The position numbers and the translations under genes are program-made. From Betaproteobacteria bacterium (GTDB lineage Bacteria > Pseudomonadota > Gammaproteobacteria > Burkholderiales > JAEUOS01): a stretch of 56,389 nucleotides of DNA. Below, piece after piece: positions 8,529-16,785 of the stretch; within the stretch, counting starts at the first letter, position 1; each line of letters begins with the position of its first letter. The stretch covers positions 1 to 56,389 of the forward strand of contig JAQGMJ010000009.1 in the NCBI GenBank assembly GCA_028292405.1, written 5' to 3'. The notes under the pieces were generated by a model, which did no database searches, was not told the origin of the DNA, and saw nothing but the letters and a program-made list of their open reading frames with translations.

Positions 8529-9593
8529 CTAGTGTTTTTTCTCGCGGAACAGGCCCAGTTTTTCCTGCGCCGAACGGTCGGAGAAACTGAACAGCACGGC
8601 ATCGTCTGCGGCGTGATGGGTATGCTTGAGCCAGCCCGGGACGATGAACACATCCTGCGCCTTCCACGGCAACACCACTTCCTTGCCGTCCGGCAGGGTG
8701 ACGCGCGTCTCTCCCTTGCCCTCGGTGCAGACAAAGCCCAGGCCGTCGGTACTCTGGTAGGTCTTGGTCGCGAATTCCTTAGGCAGCCACTGCATCGCGG
8801 TGGCGATGGTCGGCATCGCCCAGCCGCCGTCGGCGGGGTTGATGTAGCGCAGCTTGAAGCCGAAATGTGGATCGGGGTCGCCGGCGCGCGACATGCGGTA
8901 CATCGCCTCGCGGGTGCGCTCGTAGGGATAGTTGAAGATCGGCGAGGCGTGGCTGGTCGGCGTGTATTCGATCGGCATCAGGCCGGAGCCGTAGCGCGCC
9001 AGCGCGTCGCCCTCGGGGCGCGACACCGGGAAGCGGTCGTCCGGCCACTCCTCGCGGAACTGGCCGTGGAAGAGAGCGACGATGTTGATATCGAGCACGT
9101 CGAGCCAGACCATCGGGTCGGGCGAATCGTTGCCGTGATCGTGCCAGGTCCAGGCCGGGGTGATGACGAAGTCGCCCGGCTTCATGATGGTCTTCTCGCC
9201 GTGCACCGCGGTATAGGCGCCGCTGCCTTCGATGATGAAGCGCAGGGCCGATTGCGAATGGCGATGCGCCGGTGCCACTTCGCCCGGCATGATGATCTGC
9301 AGGCCCCCGTAGAGCACGTCGGTGATCAGCGACTGGCCGCGCAGCGCCGGATTCTCCAGCACCAGCACACGGCGCTCGGCTTCCTTGGCCGTCAGCAGGC
9401 CGCCGGACTCATGCACCATGCCCTTGACCTTTTGATAGTCCCACACGTAGGGCGCCGCCTTCGGCTTGGGCTCGCCGGGGATCAGGCCCTTCAACACTTC
9501 CCACAATGGGGCCAGGTTGTGCGGGTCGATTTTGGCATAAAAGTCCTTGCGCTCCTGGGCGTTGCGCACCACTTCGCCGCTGTTCATTTCCAT
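8529..9593 (-). CDS. Gentisate 1,2-dioxygenase (bicupin)
   Basis: The protein has 354 residues, the usual length for the family. The N-terminal cupin has the hallmark HRHSQSALRFI, with iron ligands His110 and His112 and a third near WTWHDHGN (His151 or His153). The C-terminal cupin lacks a full metal triad, as expected. The enzyme is an Fe(II), O2-dependent ring-cleaving dioxygenase that opens gentisate between C1 and C2 to maleylpyruvate. 1-Hydroxy-2-naphthoate dioxygenases share the motif, so that activity remains possible. The start is supported by AGGAG 7 bases upstream. It follows the TRAP large-subunit gene by 73 bases, which ties uptake to ring cleavage. Confidence 0.92.
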   Translation of the reverse strand: MEMNSGEVVRNAQERKDFYAKIDPHNLAPLWEVLKGLIPGEPKPKAAPYVWDYQKVKGMVHESGGLLTAKEAERRVLVLENPALRGQSLITDVLYGGLQIIMPGEVAPAHRHSQSALRFIIEGSGAYTAVHGEKTIMKPGDFVITPAWTWHDHGNDSPDPMVWLDVLDINIVALFHGQFREEWPDDRFPVSRPEGDALARYGSGLMPIEYTPTSHASPIFNYPYERTREAMYRMSRAGDPDPHFGFKLRYINPADGGWAMPTIATAMQWLPKEFATKTYQSTDGLGFVCTEGKGETRVTLPDGKEVVLPWKAQDVFIVPGWLKHTHHAADDAVLFSFSDRSAQEKLGLFREKKH

Positions 9594-9666
9594 GTTGCTC
9601 TCCTTTGCCGCTTCAGCTACCGGGATGAAATGATTTTACGCCTGTAGAAAGGCTGCCGCGCCGGCC

Positions 9667-11040
9667 CTAGGGCGCCGCCGCGCGAAAGGCGTGCACCAGG
9701 CATTGGGCCTTCCAGCCGCAGTCCGAAACCCGCACCAGCCACAGGGTCAGCACGGGAAAAAGAATCAGCAAGGTCATGCGGATGGCGTCCGAAATCAGGA
9801 AGGGCACCACGCCCTTGTAGGTCTCGCTCATCGGCACGTCCTTGGCCAGGCCGTTCATGATGTACACCGTCAAGCCCACCGGCGGGAAGATCATGCCGAT
9901 CTCCACCACCATCAGGATCAGGATGCCGAACCACATCGCCTTCTCCGGGGTGGCCAGGCCGAAAAAGTCCAGGCCCATCACCACCGGGAACAGCACCGGA
10001 ATGGTCAGCATGATCATCGACATCTCGTCCATCACGCAGCCGAGGATGATGTAGAAGATCATCACCCCGACCATCACCAGCAGCGGCGGGATGCCAAGAT
10101 GGCCCACCGCGTTGGCCAGTTCGGTCGGCATCTGCGACAAGGCCAGCGAGGCGTTGAGCATGTCGGCGCCCATGAAGATCATGAAAATCATGCCGGAAGT
10201 CTGCGCGGTGGAAAGCACCGCCTGCTTGAATTTTTCCAGGGTCAGCCCGCCGGTCGCCACGGCGATGATGAAGGTCATCGCCGTGCCGACCGAAGCCCCC
10301 TCGACCGGTGTGAACTTGCCACTATATATGCCGCCGAATACGACGATGAATACCAGCGCGATCGGCCAGACGTTTTTCACGCTGTCGATGAATTCCGCGC
10401 GGCTGGGGGTGGAGGGCTCGGGCGCGTGCCCCGGATAGAGACGCACGAAAATCGCGATCGCCAGCACGTAGCCGACCGCGGCGATCAGCCCCGGTATATA
10501 AGCGGCGAGAAACAGCTTGGAGATATTCTGCTCGGTGAGGATGGCGTAGACCACCAGCGTCACCGAGGGCGGCAGCAGGATGCCGAGCGTGCCGCCGGCG
10601 GCGAGCGACGCCGTGGCCAGGCGCCCCGAGTAGTTGAAGCGGCGCATCTCCGGCAGCGCCGTCTGCGCCACCGTCGCGGTGGTCGCCACCGCCGAGCCGC
10701 AGATCGAGCCGAAGGCGGCGGAAGCCAGCACCCCCGCCATCGCCATGCCGCCGCGAAAGCGCCCGAGCAGGCCGTTGGAAAAACCGAACAAGGCCTTGGA
10801 CAAGCCGCTTTGCACCGCGAAGGCCCCCATCAGCATGAACAGCGGGATCACCGACAGGTCGTAGACCGAAAAGCGCGCGTAGGCGGCCCCCTTGATCTGG
10901 TTCAGGAAAGGGTCCCAGCCGGCGAGGATCACGTAGCCCACCGCCCCGGGCGCGAACATGGCAATCGAAATCGGCACGCGGATCGCCATCAGCGCCAGCA
11001 TGCCGGCGAACAGCGCAATGCCGAATTGCAGGTGGCTCAT
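9667..11040 (-). CDS. dctM: TRAP transporter large permease (DctM)
   Basis: The product is a 457-residue membrane protein with about 12 hydrophobic segments and family motifs such as PPSVTLVVYAILTEQNISKLF and FGSICGSAVATTATVAQTALPEM. DctM forms the sodium-coupled translocation channel of TRAP systems. The start overlaps the DctQ stop by 4 bases. After the last helix a cysteine-containing tail (GWKAQCLVHAFRAAAP) follows. With DctQ and DctP in the same cluster it probably imports the aromatic acid degraded here; TRAP systems for aromatic acids are known in other proteobacteria. Confidence 0.95.
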   Translation of the reverse strand: MSHLQFGIALFAGMLALMAIRVPISIAMFAPGAVGYVILAGWDPFLNQIKGAAYARFSVYDLSVIPLFMLMGAFAVQSGLSKALFGFSNGLLGRFRGGMAMAGVLASAAFGSICGSAVATTATVAQTALPEMRRFNYSGRLATASLAAGGTLGILLPPSVTLVVYAILTEQNISKLFLAAYIPGLIAAVGYVLAIAIFVRLYPGHAPEPSTPSRAEFIDSVKNVWPIALVFIVVFGGIYSGKFTPVEGASVGTAMTFIIAVATGGLTLEKFKQAVLSTAQTSGMIFMIFMGADMLNASLALSQMPTELANAVGHLGIPPLLVMVGVMIFYIILGCVMDEMSMIMLTIPVLFPVVMGLDFFGLATPEKAMWFGILILMVVEIGMIFPPVGLTVYIMNGLAKDVPMSETYKGVVPFLISDAIRMTLLILFPVLTLWLVRVSDCGWKAQCLVHAFRAAAP

Positions 11041-11567
11041 GCCTCACCCACCACTTCATCGGGCTGCATGTCGCGCCCCGTCAGTGAACGCCACGACATG
11101 TAAAGCGCCACCACGCAGGTCAGCGCCAGCCCAGGCACCATGCCGGCATAGGCTATCCATACCGGAAAGCCCATCAGCATGGAGGTCTCGCCGCTGGCCT
11201 TGATGGTGGTGACCCCGACGGCGGTGCGCCAGCAGGAAAGCCCGATGGCAATCGCCAGCAAAAGCGCGCCCACCCCGTCCAGGCGCGACTGCGTCTTCGC
11301 GCTGGTGCCGGTGGTAAAAAAGTCGACGATGATGTTTGCCTTGCGCCACTGGCAGTAAGGCAGGAAGGAAGCCACGCAGACCGCGCTGGCCAACTGCGCC
11401 AACTCGACGTCGCCCTGGATCGGCTTGTCGAAAATGTTGCGGCCGATCACCGAATAAAGGGTCATCAGCGCGATGCCGATCAGCATGGTGCCGCCGATGG
11501 CAGCCGAGGCCTTGCACAGCCAGTCGAGCACGCGGTCCATGGTGATGGCGGATTCAGCTTGTGGCAT
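11037..11567 (-). CDS. dctQ: TRAP transporter small permease (DctQ)
   Basis: The 176-residue protein has four predicted transmembrane helices and the conserved YSVIGRNIFDKPIQGDVELAQ segment with its Arg-Asn pair, typical of DctQ. DctQ stabilises DctM and helps dock the periplasmic receptor. The stop overlaps the dctM start (ATGA type). A MarR-family gene ends 30 bases upstream and separates dctQ from the receptor gene, an unusual order. Confidence 0.93.
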   Translation of the reverse strand: MPQAESAITMDRVLDWLCKASAAIGGTMLIGIALMTLYSVIGRNIFDKPIQGDVELAQLASAVCVASFLPYCQWRKANIIVDFFTTGTSAKTQSRLDGVGALLLAIAIGLSCWRTAVGVTTIKASGETSMLMGFPVWIAYAGMVPGLALTCVVALYMSWRSLTGRDMQPDEVVGEA

Positions 11568-11597
11568 GGCTCACCTGAAAGGGAAGATGCATCGCGG

Positions 11598-12143
11598 CTA
11601 TTTGACGCGCACGCGCGCGGCACGCTCGGCGCCGCCACGGCTGCGCGTGCCCTCGGCGTAGTCGGCCAGCGCCTGCTTGATGTCGCCCATGCGCGCCTCG
11701 CCCAGCTGCGCCGCCATCTCTTCCTCGGCGGCGAAAATGGCATCGCGAAAGGCGCTCATGAAGCGCTTGCCGCGCGCGGTGAAGACGACGATCTTGGCGC
11801 GCCCGTCGGTCGGGTCGGCGGTGCGCACCACCAGTTCGATACGCTCGCACTCGTCGACCAGTTCGCCCATCGCCTGCTTGGTCATCGCCGCGCGCTTCGC
11901 CAATTCCGTCAGGCGCGTGCCGGAAAAATCCAGGCAGCGTGTCAGGTTGACGTGCACCAGGCGCACCTCGCCCCAGCCGCGGTCGGCGAGGATCGCCAGC
12001 ACCCGGGCGTCAAACTTGCGCGCCGCGTTGTGCAAATAGCGGCCGACCGTGGTGTAGCGCCACGACGGATCGCCGGCGGCGCGCGCGATGGTGCTCACCG
12101 CGCCCTCGCCGGGCTCGCGCGCCGTTTCACGGTCGTCCAGCAC
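11598..12143 (-). CDS. MarR-family transcriptional regulator inside the TRAP operon
   Basis: The protein has 181 residues and a GTG start at 12143 directly abutting the TAA of dctP. A winged helix is visible: TRLTELAKRAAMTKQAMGELVDECE is the helix-turn-helix, and VVRTADPTDGRAKIVVFTARG is the wing with the Asp-Arg-like DGRAK turn. The C-terminus is basic. MarR proteins are dimeric repressors released by phenolic or aromatic ligands, often CoA esters in degradative clusters. Its position inside dctP-dctQM suggests co-expression with uptake and possible autoregulation through the palindrome at 13215-13230 (inference). It is distinct from the second MarR protein at 20287. Confidence 0.85.
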   Translation of the reverse strand: MLDDRETAREPGEGAVSTIARAAGDPSWRYTTVGRYLHNAARKFDARVLAILADRGWGEVRLVHVNLTRCLDFSGTRLTELAKRAAMTKQAMGELVDECERIELVVRTADPTDGRAKIVVFTARGKRFMSAFRDAIFAAEEEMAAQLGEARMGDIKQALADYAEGTRSRGGAERAARVRVK

Positions 12144-13196
12144 TTACTTGGCGGAGTACTTGGCGATCAGCGCCTTGGCCTGCTCCAGCAATTTCTTGCC
12201 GTCGCCGCCCTTGGCGTTGACTTCCGAAATCCAGCTGTCGGAGACCGGCAGCGCCAGTTTTTCCCACTTCTCCACTTCCGCTTTGGGGATGGTGTTGTGC
12301 CTGTTCGACAGCGTCACCTGCTTGTTGGCGTTGTTGGCGTCGACAAAAATCTGCCCCATCTGCGCGGAAAGCGCCTGGCCGCTGTTGGCGTCGATCACCT
12401 TCTTCAACTCCGGCGAGAGCGAGGCGTACTTCGCCGGGTTCATCGCTAGCACGAAAGCGGAAGTCTGCACCGCCGGCTCGGAGGGGTCAGTCTCGGAGTG
12501 GTACTTGGCGATCTCCTGCACCTTCAGCGAAGGCACCACTTCATACGGCAGGAACACGCCATCGATCACGCCCTTGCTGAGCGAGTCTGGCACCTGCGGC
12601 ACCGGCATGCCCACCGGCGTGGCGCCGAGGATGGCGATGAACTTGTTGGCCTGGCGGGTGGCGGCGCGGATTTTCAGGCCCTTGAAATCGGCCTGGGTCA
12701 TGATCGGGTGCTTGACCATGTGGATCACCGCATCGCCGTTCAGGTGAAAGGCCAGCGGCTTGACGTCCTTGAACTCGTCGCGGTCGACCTGGTCGACGTA
12801 GTCCCACAGCGCCTTGGAGGCGCCGACGTTGTCCTGCACCATGAAGGGTACTTCGAAGGCTTCGGCGCGGGTGAAGCGGCCCGGGTTGTAGCCCAGCAGG
12901 GTCCAGACAATGTCGGCCACGCCGTCCTTGGCCTGGTCGTAGAGCTGGGTCGGGTTGCCGCCCATTTGCATCGCGGGGTAGATCTGGCACTTCATCTTGC
13001 CGGACGATTCCTTCTCCAGCTTGGCGCACCAGGGCAGGAGGAACTTGGCGTGGATGGTCGAGCCCGGCGGCAGGAAGTGATGCACCTTGAGCATCACGGG
13101 CTCCTGCGCCAGCGCGGGCGCGGCGAACATCGCGCCTGCCAGCGCAAGCGCGGTGGCCACGACACTGAAAATGCGGGCATGGGAAATACGGGGCAT
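12144..13196 (-). CDS. dctP: TRAP transporter periplasmic solute-binding protein (DctP)
   Basis: The protein has 350 residues from the ATG at 13196, chosen because AGGAG lies 7 bases upstream; an in-frame start at 13229 lacks a site. The signal peptide ends near APALAQE. The mature protein has DctP features: LKVHHFLPPGSTIHAKFLLPW, QLYDQAKDGVADIVW, and KGLKIRAATRQANKF with the Arg that binds the ligand carboxylate. It delivers a carboxylate, probably aromatic, to DctQM. Confidence 0.93.
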   Translation of the reverse strand: MPRISHARIFSVVATALALAGAMFAAPALAQEPVMLKVHHFLPPGSTIHAKFLLPWCAKLEKESSGKMKCQIYPAMQMGGNPTQLYDQAKDGVADIVWTLLGYNPGRFTRAEAFEVPFMVQDNVGASKALWDYVDQVDRDEFKDVKPLAFHLNGDAVIHMVKHPIMTQADFKGLKIRAATRQANKFIAILGATPVGMPVPQVPDSLSKGVIDGVFLPYEVVPSLKVQEIAKYHSETDPSEPAVQTSAFVLAMNPAKYASLSPELKKVIDANSGQALSAQMGQIFVDANNANKQVTLSNRHNTIPKAEVEKWEKLALPVSDSWISEVNAKGGDGKKLLEQAKALIAKYSAK

Positions 13197-13214
13197 GTCT
13201 TGTCTCCTGATCCG

Positions 13215-13230
13215 GATGTTGAACAACATC
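13215..13230. promoter_or_regulatory. Palindromic operator candidate upstream of dctP
   Basis: GATGTTG-AA-CAACATC is a perfect 7-bp inverted repeat with a 2-base centre, 18 bases before the dctP start. Its size and TTG..CAA core match typical MarR sites and partly echo the larger palindrome at 20209-20248. A plausible target of one of the two cluster MarR proteins. Confidence 0.5.
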
Positions 13231-13356
13231 GGTGCGAGGTGACGTGAGGCGACATCTTGCCGGCCTTTCGTCCCTTGCTTTTTGTACCCCAGGCGACGCT
13301 TGCAGCTTTAGTAAGGCCGCCTGATGAACTGCTGGGCGGAGATTACCAACTTCTTT

Positions 13357-14115
13357 TCAGTATGTCGAGCGCCCGCCGGAAAGGTCGAAAACCGCGCCGG
13401 TGGAAAACGAGCACTCCTCCGAACACAGCCAAGCGATCAGCGCCGCCACTTCGCCCGGCTCGCCCAAGCGGCCCAGCGGGATTTTGGAGAGCATGAAGTC
13501 GATGTGTTCCTGGGTGATCTGCTCGAAAATCGGCGTTTTCACCGCCGCCGGGGTGACGCAGTTGATGCGCACCCCGCTTTGCGCCACTTCCTTGGCCAGC
13601 GACTTGGTCAGCGCGATCACCCCGGCCTTGGAAGCGCTATAGGCGGCGGCATTCGGGTTGCCCTCCTTGCCGGCCACCGAGGCGATGCTGACGATGCGCC
13701 CGTAGTTGCGCTCCAGCATGTGGGGCAGCACGGCCTGGCAGCAATAGAACACGCCGGAGAGATTGACGTCGATCACGCCTTGCCAGTCAGCGGCGCTATA
13801 GCGGATCGCCGGCATGGCGGGGCCGGCAACGCCGGCGCTGTTGACCAGGATATCAACTTCGCCCAAGTCCTCCAGCGACTGCTCGAAGGCGCGGCGCACG
13901 GCCAGCGGGTCGGCAACGTTGACCGCCGCCACATAGACCGGGCCTTCGGCAGCCAGATCGGATCGGAGTATTTCCAGCTTGTCGATATCCAGATCCCACA
14001 GCGCGACGTTGGCGCCCGAGCGCAGCAAGCGCCGTGCGGCGGCGAAACCCAGCCCGCTGGCGCCGCCGGTGACGATGGCCTTGCGGCCGTAGAGATTGAT
14101 CTGGTTGGTTTGCAT
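13357..14115 (-). CDS. Short-chain dehydrogenase/reductase (SDR)
   Basis: The protein has 252 residues from the ATG at 14115; longer in-frame starts would run into the fumarylacetoacetase stop and a terminator. It is a classical SDR: cofactor loop TGGASGLGF, NSAGVAG after the fourth strand, the Ser in SIAS, and the catalytic YSASKAG. Asp at the end of the second strand (LWDLD) suggests NAD rather than NADP. It lies between fumarylacetoacetase and dctP. A second SDR in the island suggests that side-chain or dihydrodiol oxidation forms part of the pathway; the substrate is unknown. Confidence 0.85.
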   Translation of the reverse strand: MQTNQINLYGRKAIVTGGASGLGFAAARRLLRSGANVALWDLDIDKLEILRSDLAAEGPVYVAAVNVADPLAVRRAFEQSLEDLGEVDILVNSAGVAGPAMPAIRYSAADWQGVIDVNLSGVFYCCQAVLPHMLERNYGRIVSIASVAGKEGNPNAAAYSASKAGVIALTKSLAKEVAQSGVRINCVTPAAVKTPIFEQITQEHIDFMLSKIPLGRLGEPGEVAALIAWLCSEECSFSTGAVFDLSGGRSTY

Positions 14116-14125
14116 CGCGCGCATC

Positions 14126-14167
14126 CAAAAAGAAGGGCCGGACGCTTGATCCCAGAAGCGGCCGGCC
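14126..14167 (-). terminator. Intrinsic terminator after fumarylacetoacetase gene
   Basis: On the minus strand GGCCGG and CGCTT pair with AAGCG and CCGGCC around an 8-base loop, followed by CTTCTTTTT. It lies 19 bases past the fumarylacetoacetase stop and just upstream of the SDR start, so read-through or a separate promoter serves the next genes. Confidence 0.7.
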
Positions 14168-14185
14168 GCGCAGGTGTTCAACGGA

Positions 14186-15523
14186 TTAAAGGACGGCAGG
14201 CAGCACAGTACCGGCGCAGTCGCCAAAACCGATGCGCGCGTAGCCGGCGCGCTCGCAGTGAGCGCGCAGGATCACGGTATCGCCGTCCTGCAGGAAGGTT
14301 CGGGTCTCGCCGTTGGGCAGGGTCAGCTCGTTCTTGCCGCCCCAAGAAAGCTCCAGCAACGAACCGTACTGGTCCTTGCCCGGGCCGGACATGGTGCCGG
14401 ACCCGAAAAAATCGCCGGCATGCAGATCGCAGCCGCCCACCGTGTGGTGCGCCACCATCTGCGCCAGGGTCCAGTAGGAGTCTTTGAAATTGCTCGATGA
14501 CAGATGCGTCGGCGCCTGCTTGTCATCGCGCATCTTTTGCGTCAGCAGCAGCACTTCCAACTGCATATCGACGGCGCCGCTGTTGCGGTTGTCTTCCGAG
14601 TCCAGGTAGGGCATCGGCTGCGGATCGCCTTCCGGGCGCGCAAAGGCCGGCGCGCGGAACGGTGCCAGCGCTTCCGTGGTGACGATCCAGGGCGAAATGG
14701 TGCTGGCGAAATTCTTCGCCAGGAAGGGACCCAGCGGCTGGTATTCCCAGCCCTGGATGTCGCGCGCCGACCAGTCGTTGAGCAGGCACAGGCCGAAGAC
14801 GTGCTGCTGCGCCTCGGTGACTGGAATGCGGCTGCCGAGCGCGTTGCCGTGGCCGATCCACACGCCGACTTCCAGTTCATAGTCCATCCGCTTGGAGGGG
14901 CCGAACAGCGGCGCCGGCGCGTCGGCCGGCTTGGTCTGGCCGAGCGGGCGCGGGAATGCCTGCGGCGCGACGCTCGAACCGACGCGGATGCTGGAAGCAC
15001 GGCCGTGATAGGCGATCGGCACGTGCTTGTAGTTCGGCAGCAGCGGATTGTCCGGGCGGAACATGCTGCCGGTGTTGGTGGCATGGAACACGGAAGCAAA
15101 AAAGTCCGTGTAGTCGCCGATGGTCGCCGGCAGGCCCATCTCGGCGTCCTTCATCGGCAGCATGCAGGCGCGCGCCCGGCCTTCCAGCGCGCTGTCTTCG
15201 CGCAGCAGGCGCGACAGCGCCAGGCGTAGCGCGGCGCCGAGCGACGGATCGGCGTCCATGAAGGAATTCAGGGTGTAGGCGGAAGCCAGTTGCGCGGCTT
15301 CGGCGGCGTCGCCGGAAAACAGGTTGGCGCGGCTGGCGGCGGCAAGGTCGAGGATCTGGTCGCCGATGGCGACGCCGCCGTGAAAATCATCGGTCTTGCC
15401 GGCGCGGCGGAATACGCCGTAGGGCAAGTTCTGAATCGGAAAATCGGATTTGCCGTCGTTGGCAGCGTCCACCCAGCTTCTCAGTTTGATATCGTGGGTT
15501 TCGTTGATCGAGGGCGTGCTCAT
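14186..15523 (-). CDS. Fumarylacetoacetase (full-length FAH)
   Basis: At 445 residues it is the full two-domain enzyme (N-terminal SH3-like domain about 1-120, catalytic FAH domain after that). Active-site elements are intact: DYTDFFASVFHATNTG (metal Asp and catalytic His), YHGRASSIRVG, DYELEVGVWIG (paired Glu ligands), NDWSARDIQGWEY, and SGTMSGP near the end. The normal reaction is fumarylacetoacetate to fumarate and acetoacetate, the last step of homogentisate breakdown. No homogentisate dioxygenase is present here. Next to gentisate dioxygenase it may instead cleave fumarylpyruvate (inference). It is preceded upstream by a terminator and may have its own promoter. Confidence 0.93.
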   Translation of the reverse strand: MSTPSINETHDIKLRSWVDAANDGKSDFPIQNLPYGVFRRAGKTDDFHGGVAIGDQILDLAAASRANLFSGDAAEAAQLASAYTLNSFMDADPSLGAALRLALSRLLREDSALEGRARACMLPMKDAEMGLPATIGDYTDFFASVFHATNTGSMFRPDNPLLPNYKHVPIAYHGRASSIRVGSSVAPQAFPRPLGQTKPADAPAPLFGPSKRMDYELEVGVWIGHGNALGSRIPVTEAQQHVFGLCLLNDWSARDIQGWEYQPLGPFLAKNFASTISPWIVTTEALAPFRAPAFARPEGDPQPMPYLDSEDNRNSGAVDMQLEVLLLTQKMRDDKQAPTHLSSSNFKDSYWTLAQMVAHHTVGGCDLHAGDFFGSGTMSGPGKDQYGSLLELSWGGKNELTLPNGETRTFLQDGDTVILRAHCERAGYARIGFGDCAGTVLPAVL

Positions 15524-15540
15524 GTATTCTTATCCGTGAC

Positions 15541-15570
15541 AAAAAAGCGGCCGCGCAAACGGCGGGCCGC
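15541..15570 (-). terminator. Intrinsic terminator between isomerase and fumarylacetoacetase genes
   Basis: On the minus strand GCGGCC (15570-15565) pairs with GGCCGC (15552-15547) and is followed by TTTTTT. It should end, at least partly, the transcript that begins at the reductase gene. Confidence 0.6.
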
Positions 15571-15665
15571 CATTTTACTTCCTTGTCACGGCCTCGCTGG
15601 GGCGCCGCACCATCTAGTTGTCATACGACTGCCGGGCTATCGCCGCCGACTGCCGAGCGGCGCGT

Positions 15666-16301
15666 CTATTCCGCATCCGGCTGGTTCGGCGGTGCCGCCT
15701 TTTTGAAGGCGTCGAGTTTGTTGCATTCCTCGAAAATCCGCACCACATTGGGCACGTGGTCATAGTTGCAGTTGAAGCGCTTGCCGTTGGCTACCTGCGG
15801 CACCAGGCAGGCGTCGGCCATGGTCGGCGTGTCGCCGTGGCAGAACTTGCCGGTCTTGCCGTCGGCCAGCATGGCCTCGAATTTGGCCAGCCCGTCCTCC
15901 ACCCAATGCCGATACCAGGTGTCGCGCTCTTCGTCGGTGTGCTTCATCGGCCCGGTGAGAAATTTCAGCACCCGCAAGTTGTTGATCGGATGAATCTCGC
16001 AGGCGATCAGCATCGACAAGGCACGCACCCGGGCGCGCTCCCACGGGTCGCGCGGCAAAAGAGGCACCGCCGGGTGCGTCTCGTCCAGGTACTCGATGAT
16101 GGCCAGCGACTGCGTCAGCAACTGCCCGTCTTCGATGATGCAAGGCACCAGTCCGGCCGGGTTGACCTCTTTATACGCAGGCTCATTGTGCTTGCCCTTG
16201 GCCAGGTGGATGAACTCGGGCTCGTAGGCGACGCCCTTGAGATTGGCGGCGATGCGCACGCGGTAGGCGGCGGAAGAGCGGAAGTAGGTATAGAGCTTCA
16301 T
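15666..16301 (-). CDS. maiA: Zeta-class GST: maleylacetoacetate / maleylpyruvate isomerase
   Basis: The protein has 211 residues. The N-terminal thioredoxin-like domain carries the zeta-class motif SSAAYRVRIAANLKG (the usual SSCS core has Ala in place of Cys), then NPAGLVP and QSLAIIEYLDE for glutathione binding. The C-terminal helical domain has CEIHPINNLRV. These enzymes use glutathione to isomerise cis to trans double bonds in maleylacetoacetate or maleylpyruvate, and sequence alone rarely separates the two. In a gentisate cluster, maleylpyruvate to fumarylpyruvate is the expected reaction. It lies 24 bases after the thioesterase gene in the same operon. Confidence 0.9.
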   Translation of the reverse strand: MKLYTYFRSSAAYRVRIAANLKGVAYEPEFIHLAKGKHNEPAYKEVNPAGLVPCIIEDGQLLTQSLAIIEYLDETHPAVPLLPRDPWERARVRALSMLIACEIHPINNLRVLKFLTGPMKHTDEERDTWYRHWVEDGLAKFEAMLADGKTGKFCHGDTPTMADACLVPQVANGKRFNCNYDHVPNVVRIFEECNKLDAFKKAAPPNQPDAE

Positions 16302-16325
16302 GATGTCTCGCTAAGATTTATCGTT

Positions 16326-16742
16326 CTAGCCTTCGAGCTTCTTGCGCAGGTCTTCGGGGATCGGGATCACCTGCAGGCGCTTGGGGTCGTCCGGATGCGG
16401 GCGCGTCATGATGCGCATCTCGTGCCCGGTGAGCAGCAGCTCGCCGTCGCGGGTGACGCGGTATTCGAAGCGCACCGTCTTGTCCTTGACATCGGCGGCG
16501 TGGGCCTCGACTTCGATGCGGTCGGAATACAGCCCCGGGCGCTTGAACTCGGCATGCGCCTCGACGATCGGCATGCCGGACATGCCGGCGTCGAGCAGCT
16601 TGTTCTTGTTGAAGCCGATGTCGTCGAACAGCTGGTGGCAGGCAGCGTCGAACCAGCGGAAGTAATTCGGGTAAAAAACGATGCGCGCGGGGTCGGTATC
16701 GCCCCATTCGATGCGCACCTTGTGCACGGTCTTGTAGCCCAT
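16326..16742 (-). CDS. 4-Hydroxybenzoyl-CoA thioesterase-like hot-dog protein
   Basis: The protein has 138 residues. The motif EWGDTDPARIVFYPNYFRW has Asp17 at the position of the catalytic Asp of the Pseudomonas 4-hydroxybenzoyl-CoA thioesterase. The rest is a single hot-dog fold (KTVRFEYRVTRDGELLLTGHEMRIM). The start has GGAG 8 bases upstream. It would hydrolyse a hydroxyaryl-CoA; in this operon the expected product is gentisate from gentisyl-CoA (inference). This protein is the main reason to think that the upstream oxygenase works on a CoA ester. Confidence 0.88.
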   Translation of the reverse strand: MGYKTVHKVRIEWGDTDPARIVFYPNYFRWFDAACHQLFDDIGFNKNKLLDAGMSGMPIVEAHAEFKRPGLYSDRIEVEAHAADVKDKTVRFEYRVTRDGELLLTGHEMRIMTRPHPDDPKRLQVIPIPEDLRKKLEG

Positions 16743-16785
16743 CAGGTCTCCGGAAGCGTCGTCGATTCGTCCGCAGTGTAACCGC

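Noticed and set aside
15541..15665. tRNA or small RNA in the gap between the isomerase and fumarylacetoacetase genes
   Set aside because: Only a terminator-type hairpin is visible; no cloverleaf can be drawn.
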